Source: JAWLHJ01 sp039587535 (lineage in GTDB: Bacteria > Gemmatimonadota > Gemmatimonadetes > Longimicrobiales > Gaopeijiaceae). From it: a stretch of 64,000 bases of DNA. The translations under genes were made by a program, and so were the position numbers. Where the stretch lies: the NCBI GenBank assembly GCA_039587535.1, contig JBDHIF010000007.1, positions 76,961 through 140,960 of the forward strand. The letters are read 5' to 3'. Of the stretch, positions 61,546-64,000 are shown piece after piece. The notes under the pieces were generated by a model, which was not told where the DNA came from, searched no databases, and saw only the letters and a list, made by a program, of their open reading frames with translations. How positions within the stretch are numbered: the first letter of the stretch is position 1; each line of letters opens with the position of its first letter.

Positions 61546-61566
61546 CGGTCCTCGGGCCGGATGCCG

Positions 61567-62955
61567 CTACCCCGCTTCAATGTCATGACGTTGGAGGCGT
61601 CGATAGAGAGCACTCCGACTCAAACCGAGAGCCTCCGCCGCCCGTGTCACGTTCCCTTGATGCCGCTCGAGGGCCTTCTCGATCAAGACGCGCTCGGCCT
61701 CGTCCAAGGTCAGCTCATCCATCGCCGCGGTGCCGTCTTCCCGACGACGCAATCCGAGATCCGAAGCCTCGATGCGTGACCCCCGCGCCATGAGCACCGA
61801 TCGCTCTACCGAATGTTGGAGCTCCCTCACATTCCCTGGCCACTCATGCCGAAGGAGCGCTTCCTCGGCTGCTCCGGAGAACCCTTCCAGGGGCCGCGAA
61901 TACCGTTCGGCCTGTTTACCGAGGAAGTGTCGGGCAAGCGGCAGAATGTCCTCCCGCCGATCCCGAAGGGGCGGCAGGCGGATCTCGACAGTGTTGAGGC
62001 GATACAAGAGGTCTTCACGGAAGTCACCCTCCGCTACCGCGTCGCCTAGGTTCGCGTTGGTCGCCGAGAGCACCCGGACGTCGACCTTTCGAACCTTGGA
62101 CGAGCCGACCCTCTGGATTTCGCCGGTCTCGAGCACGCGAAGGAGCTTGGCCTGTTGTTGGAGCGGGACGTTGGCGATCTCGTCCAAGAAGAGCGTGCCT
62201 CCTTGGGCCAGCTCGAAGCATCCCACCCTCTCGGTCTTCGCATCGGTGAACGCGCCCCGCACGTGTCCGAAGAGCTCGCTCTCGAAGACTCCCTCGCTGA
62301 AGCCGCCCGCGTTGACCGCGATCATGGGCTTGCTCGACCGGTGCGACACCGCGTGAAGCCAGCGGGCGACGACTTCCTTGCCCGTACCGTGTTCGCCCAC
62401 GATGAGCACGTTGGCGTCGGAAGGCCCCACCCGGTCAATGATCTCGAGTACCGGCTGCATGGCTTTGGACGTGGCAATGAGCTCCGGGGCTCCCTCCCCA
62501 CCCTTCAGCCGCAGGTTCTCGGTCTCCAGTAGCTGACTTCGGCGGAGTGCACGGCCGAGCTGTACGTGGGTTCTGAGGGTCGTCAGTAGTCGCTCGTTGT
62601 CCCACGGCTTCTCGATGTAGTCCCTTGCCCCCCGGCGCATGGCCTCGACCGCTCCTTCGACGCTGCCCCACGCCGTCATGACGACAATGGGGACGTTCGA
62701 GTCCAGCTCCCGAATCGCGGTGATGAGATCCATCCCCTCACGACCGGAGGTGGTGTCCCGGGTGTAATTCAAGTCGATGAGCACGAGATCGAAGTCCTCG
62801 CGCTCCATCCGCCTCACGACCTCCCCGGGCGAGGACGCGGCCGTCATCGTGAAGCCCTCCGCCTTCAAGAGCATGCGGAGTGCTTCCAGGACGTCTTCCT
62901 GGTCGTCGGCTACGAGGACGCGCGGCGGAGGTGTCACGATTCCTCGACGATCCAC
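61567..62955 (-). CDS. Sigma-54-dependent response regulator (NtrC family)
   Basis: 462 residues: REC domain with phospho-acceptor Asp61 (LVLIDLNYTRD), AAA+ domain with Walker A GEHGTGKE (187-194), the sigma-54 loop reading GAFTDA (234-239) instead of GAFTGA, Walker B GGTLFLDEIAN, and a Fis-type HTH at the C-terminus (VTRAAEALGLSRSALYRRLQ). It overlaps the ABC ATPase gene by 22 bp, so the transporter may be a target or a co-regulated partner. Confidence 0.93.
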   Translation of the reverse strand: MDRRGIVTPPPRVLVADDQEDVLEALRMLLKAEGFTMTAASSPGEVVRRMEREDFDLVLIDLNYTRDTTSGREGMDLITAIRELDSNVPIVVMTAWGSVEGAVEAMRRGARDYIEKPWDNERLLTTLRTHVQLGRALRRSQLLETENLRLKGGEGAPELIATSKAMQPVLEIIDRVGPSDANVLIVGEHGTGKEVVARWLHAVSHRSSKPMIAVNAGGFSEGVFESELFGHVRGAFTDAKTERVGCFELAQGGTLFLDEIANVPLQQQAKLLRVLETGEIQRVGSSKVRKVDVRVLSATNANLGDAVAEGDFREDLLYRLNTVEIRLPPLRDRREDILPLARHFLGKQAERYSRPLEGFSGAAEEALLRHEWPGNVRELQHSVERSVLMARGSRIEASDLGLRRREDGTAAMDELTLDEAERVLIEKALERHQGNVTRAAEALGLSRSALYRRLQRHDIEAG

Positions 62956-63602
62956 CCGTCTTTGAGCTCGATGATCCGGTTCCCGTACTTGGCGTACTCC
63001 TCGTTATGGGTCACCTGAATCACGGTCGTGCCCTCCGCATTCAGTTCCTTGAGGAGATCCATGATCATCCGTCCCTGACTCGAGTGGAGGCTCCCGGTGG
63101 GCTCGTCCGCGAGGATCACGGTCGGCTCGGCGATGACCGCCCTCGCCACGGCGACCAGCTGCTGCTGTCCTCCCGACAACTGACTCGGGTAAAGATCTTT
63201 CTTCCCGACGATCTGGAACCGATCGAGTGTGTCGGCCACGATGGCCTGCCGGTCCTTCCGCTTCACGTTCCGATAGGAAAGCGGGATCTCCAAGTTCTCA
63301 TAGACCGTGAGGTCGTCCAGGAGATGATACTGCTGAAACACGAACCCGACGTAACGCTTTCCGAGCTCGATGCGGGATCTCGGCTTCATGGCGTGCACCG
63401 GCTCGCCGAACAGGTGGTACTCACCGCGCCAGTCGGCATCCAGCATGCCCATGATGGACAAGAGCGTCGACTTCCCGGCGCCGGATGGTCCCATGATGGT
63501 CACGAACTCGCCCGTGTCGATATCCGCTGAGATACGACGCAGCACGAAGGTCTCCCCTGCCCCCGTCCGGTATGACTTCTCGACGTTCTTAAGCCTGATC
63601 AC
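62934..63602 (-). CDS. ABC transporter ATP-binding protein (MacB/LolD type)
   Basis: 222 residues. Walker A GPSGAGKSTLLSIMG, signature LSGGQQQLVAVARA, Walker B PTVILADEPTGSL and switch His in VTHNEEYAKYGNRIIEL. The size and sequence match LolD/MacB-type exporters acting on lipoproteins, peptides or drugs. The permease is not in the window, but a second ATPase lies just upstream. Confidence 0.93.
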   Translation of the reverse strand: MIRLKNVEKSYRTGAGETFVLRRISADIDTGEFVTIMGPSGAGKSTLLSIMGMLDADWRGEYHLFGEPVHAMKPRSRIELGKRYVGFVFQQYHLLDDLTVYENLEIPLSYRNVKRKDRQAIVADTLDRFQIVGKKDLYPSQLSGGQQQLVAVARAVIAEPTVILADEPTGSLHSSQGRMIMDLLKELNAEGTTVIQVTHNEEYAKYGNRIIELKDGWIVEES

Positions 63603-63755
63603 GCGCTGCCTCCCGTCACCATTTCCTCTGATATCGGCCGCGGACGCACATGCGCCCCGCCTCCGCGAAGGTACGGCCTCCCGTGCCTGAAGGAAGGTCT
63701 GCCCTCGTGCGGACGGGTCGACCCGTGGCCACGGTCCTGATGCACCATAACTGAA

Positions 63756-63787
63756 GGCCGGCCCGCACGCTTTGGCGCGGGCCGGCC
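63756..63787. terminator. GC-rich hairpin between the two ABC ATPase genes
   Basis: Perfect 11-bp arms GGCCGGCCCGC (63756-63766) and GCGGGCCGGCC (63777-63787), starting 24 bp after the stop of the edge-truncated ABC gene on the minus strand. No T-tract follows. It probably ends that transcript; the remaining 208-bp gap (63603-63810) shows nothing else recognisable. Confidence 0.6.
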
Positions 63788-63810
63788 CAGGGTGTTCCCT
63801 CCACCTAGGT

Positions 63811-64000
<190 letters not shown>

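Noticed and set aside
63616..63804. 62-residue minus-strand frame between the ABC genes
   Set aside because: Covers a hairpin, has no ribosome-binding site and shows no family resemblance.

Overview
This is a high-GC window from a Gram-negative-type bacterium. It has OpgG/OpgH, an outer-membrane porin ending in Phe, lipoproteins, SecDF, GroES/EL under a CIRCE element, RNase Y and a bacillithiol-type BshA glycosyltransferase. This mix, together with secreted HEAT-repeat proteins, a lipoprotein Ntn-acylase, a D-aminoacylase and NtrY/NtrC-like regulators, fits the phylum Gemmatimonadota best. That is an inference from gene content, not a 16S call. Nearly all genes lie on the minus strand. I see no rRNA, tRNA, IS element, prophage or CRISPR array.

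Right to left along the minus strand, the housekeeping blocks are as follows. (a) 55.4-64.0 kb: two ABC ATPases (one cut by the window edge), a sigma-54 activator and its kinase, an ECF sigma/anti-sigma pair followed by two secreted HEAT-repeat proteins, and a response-regulator diguanylate cyclase. (b) 54.2-55.4 kb: an OprP/O-type porin preceded by two tandem Pho-box-like sequences. (c) 43.2-54.0 kb: a tightly packed run secD-secF-tatD-mutL-miaA-bshA-uppP-birA-coaX plus an isoprenoid-synthase-like gene. (d) 41.0-43.1 kb: groES-groEL with promoter and CIRCE. (e) 32.3-40.8 kb: metabolic and surface genes (D-aminoacylase, penicillin acylase on plus, a lipoprotein, a fused E1 dehydrogenase, a DUF4105 protein). 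(f) 10.2-17.8 kb: thrS, a structured leader, infC-rpmI-rplT, pheS-pheT, a ZauP-like coiled-coil gene and zapA. (g) 0.26-10.0 kb: rny, folD, xseA, xseB, ispA, dxs, nadK, recN.

The accessory core is 18.6-32.4 kb. An OpgG gene is followed by one reading frame that joins an OpgH glucosyltransferase to a complete GTP cyclohydrolase II (RibA). Divergent from these runs a plus-strand operon: sulfatase-fold membrane phosphotransferase, FkbM methyltransferase, creatininase-family amidohydrolase and RibD-type reductase. Facing it is a minus-strand operon: MDR dehydrogenase, a PTPS-fold protein that has lost its catalytic Cys and one zinc His, a GT4 glycosyltransferase, a methyltransferase and an AglD/MprF-type membrane protein. 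A CDP-alcohol phosphatidyltransferase starts divergently from the dehydrogenase. Together these look like a pathway that opens and reduces GTP to a pyrimidine or pterin and then glycosylates, methylates and perhaps lipid-anchors or exports it. The product is unknown, and this is the best candidate in the window for an undescribed system.

Regulatory signals read directly from the sequence include CIRCE, Pho-box-like repeats, an AUC start codon for infC with a multi-hairpin leader and terminator, and a strong terminator between rplT and pheS.
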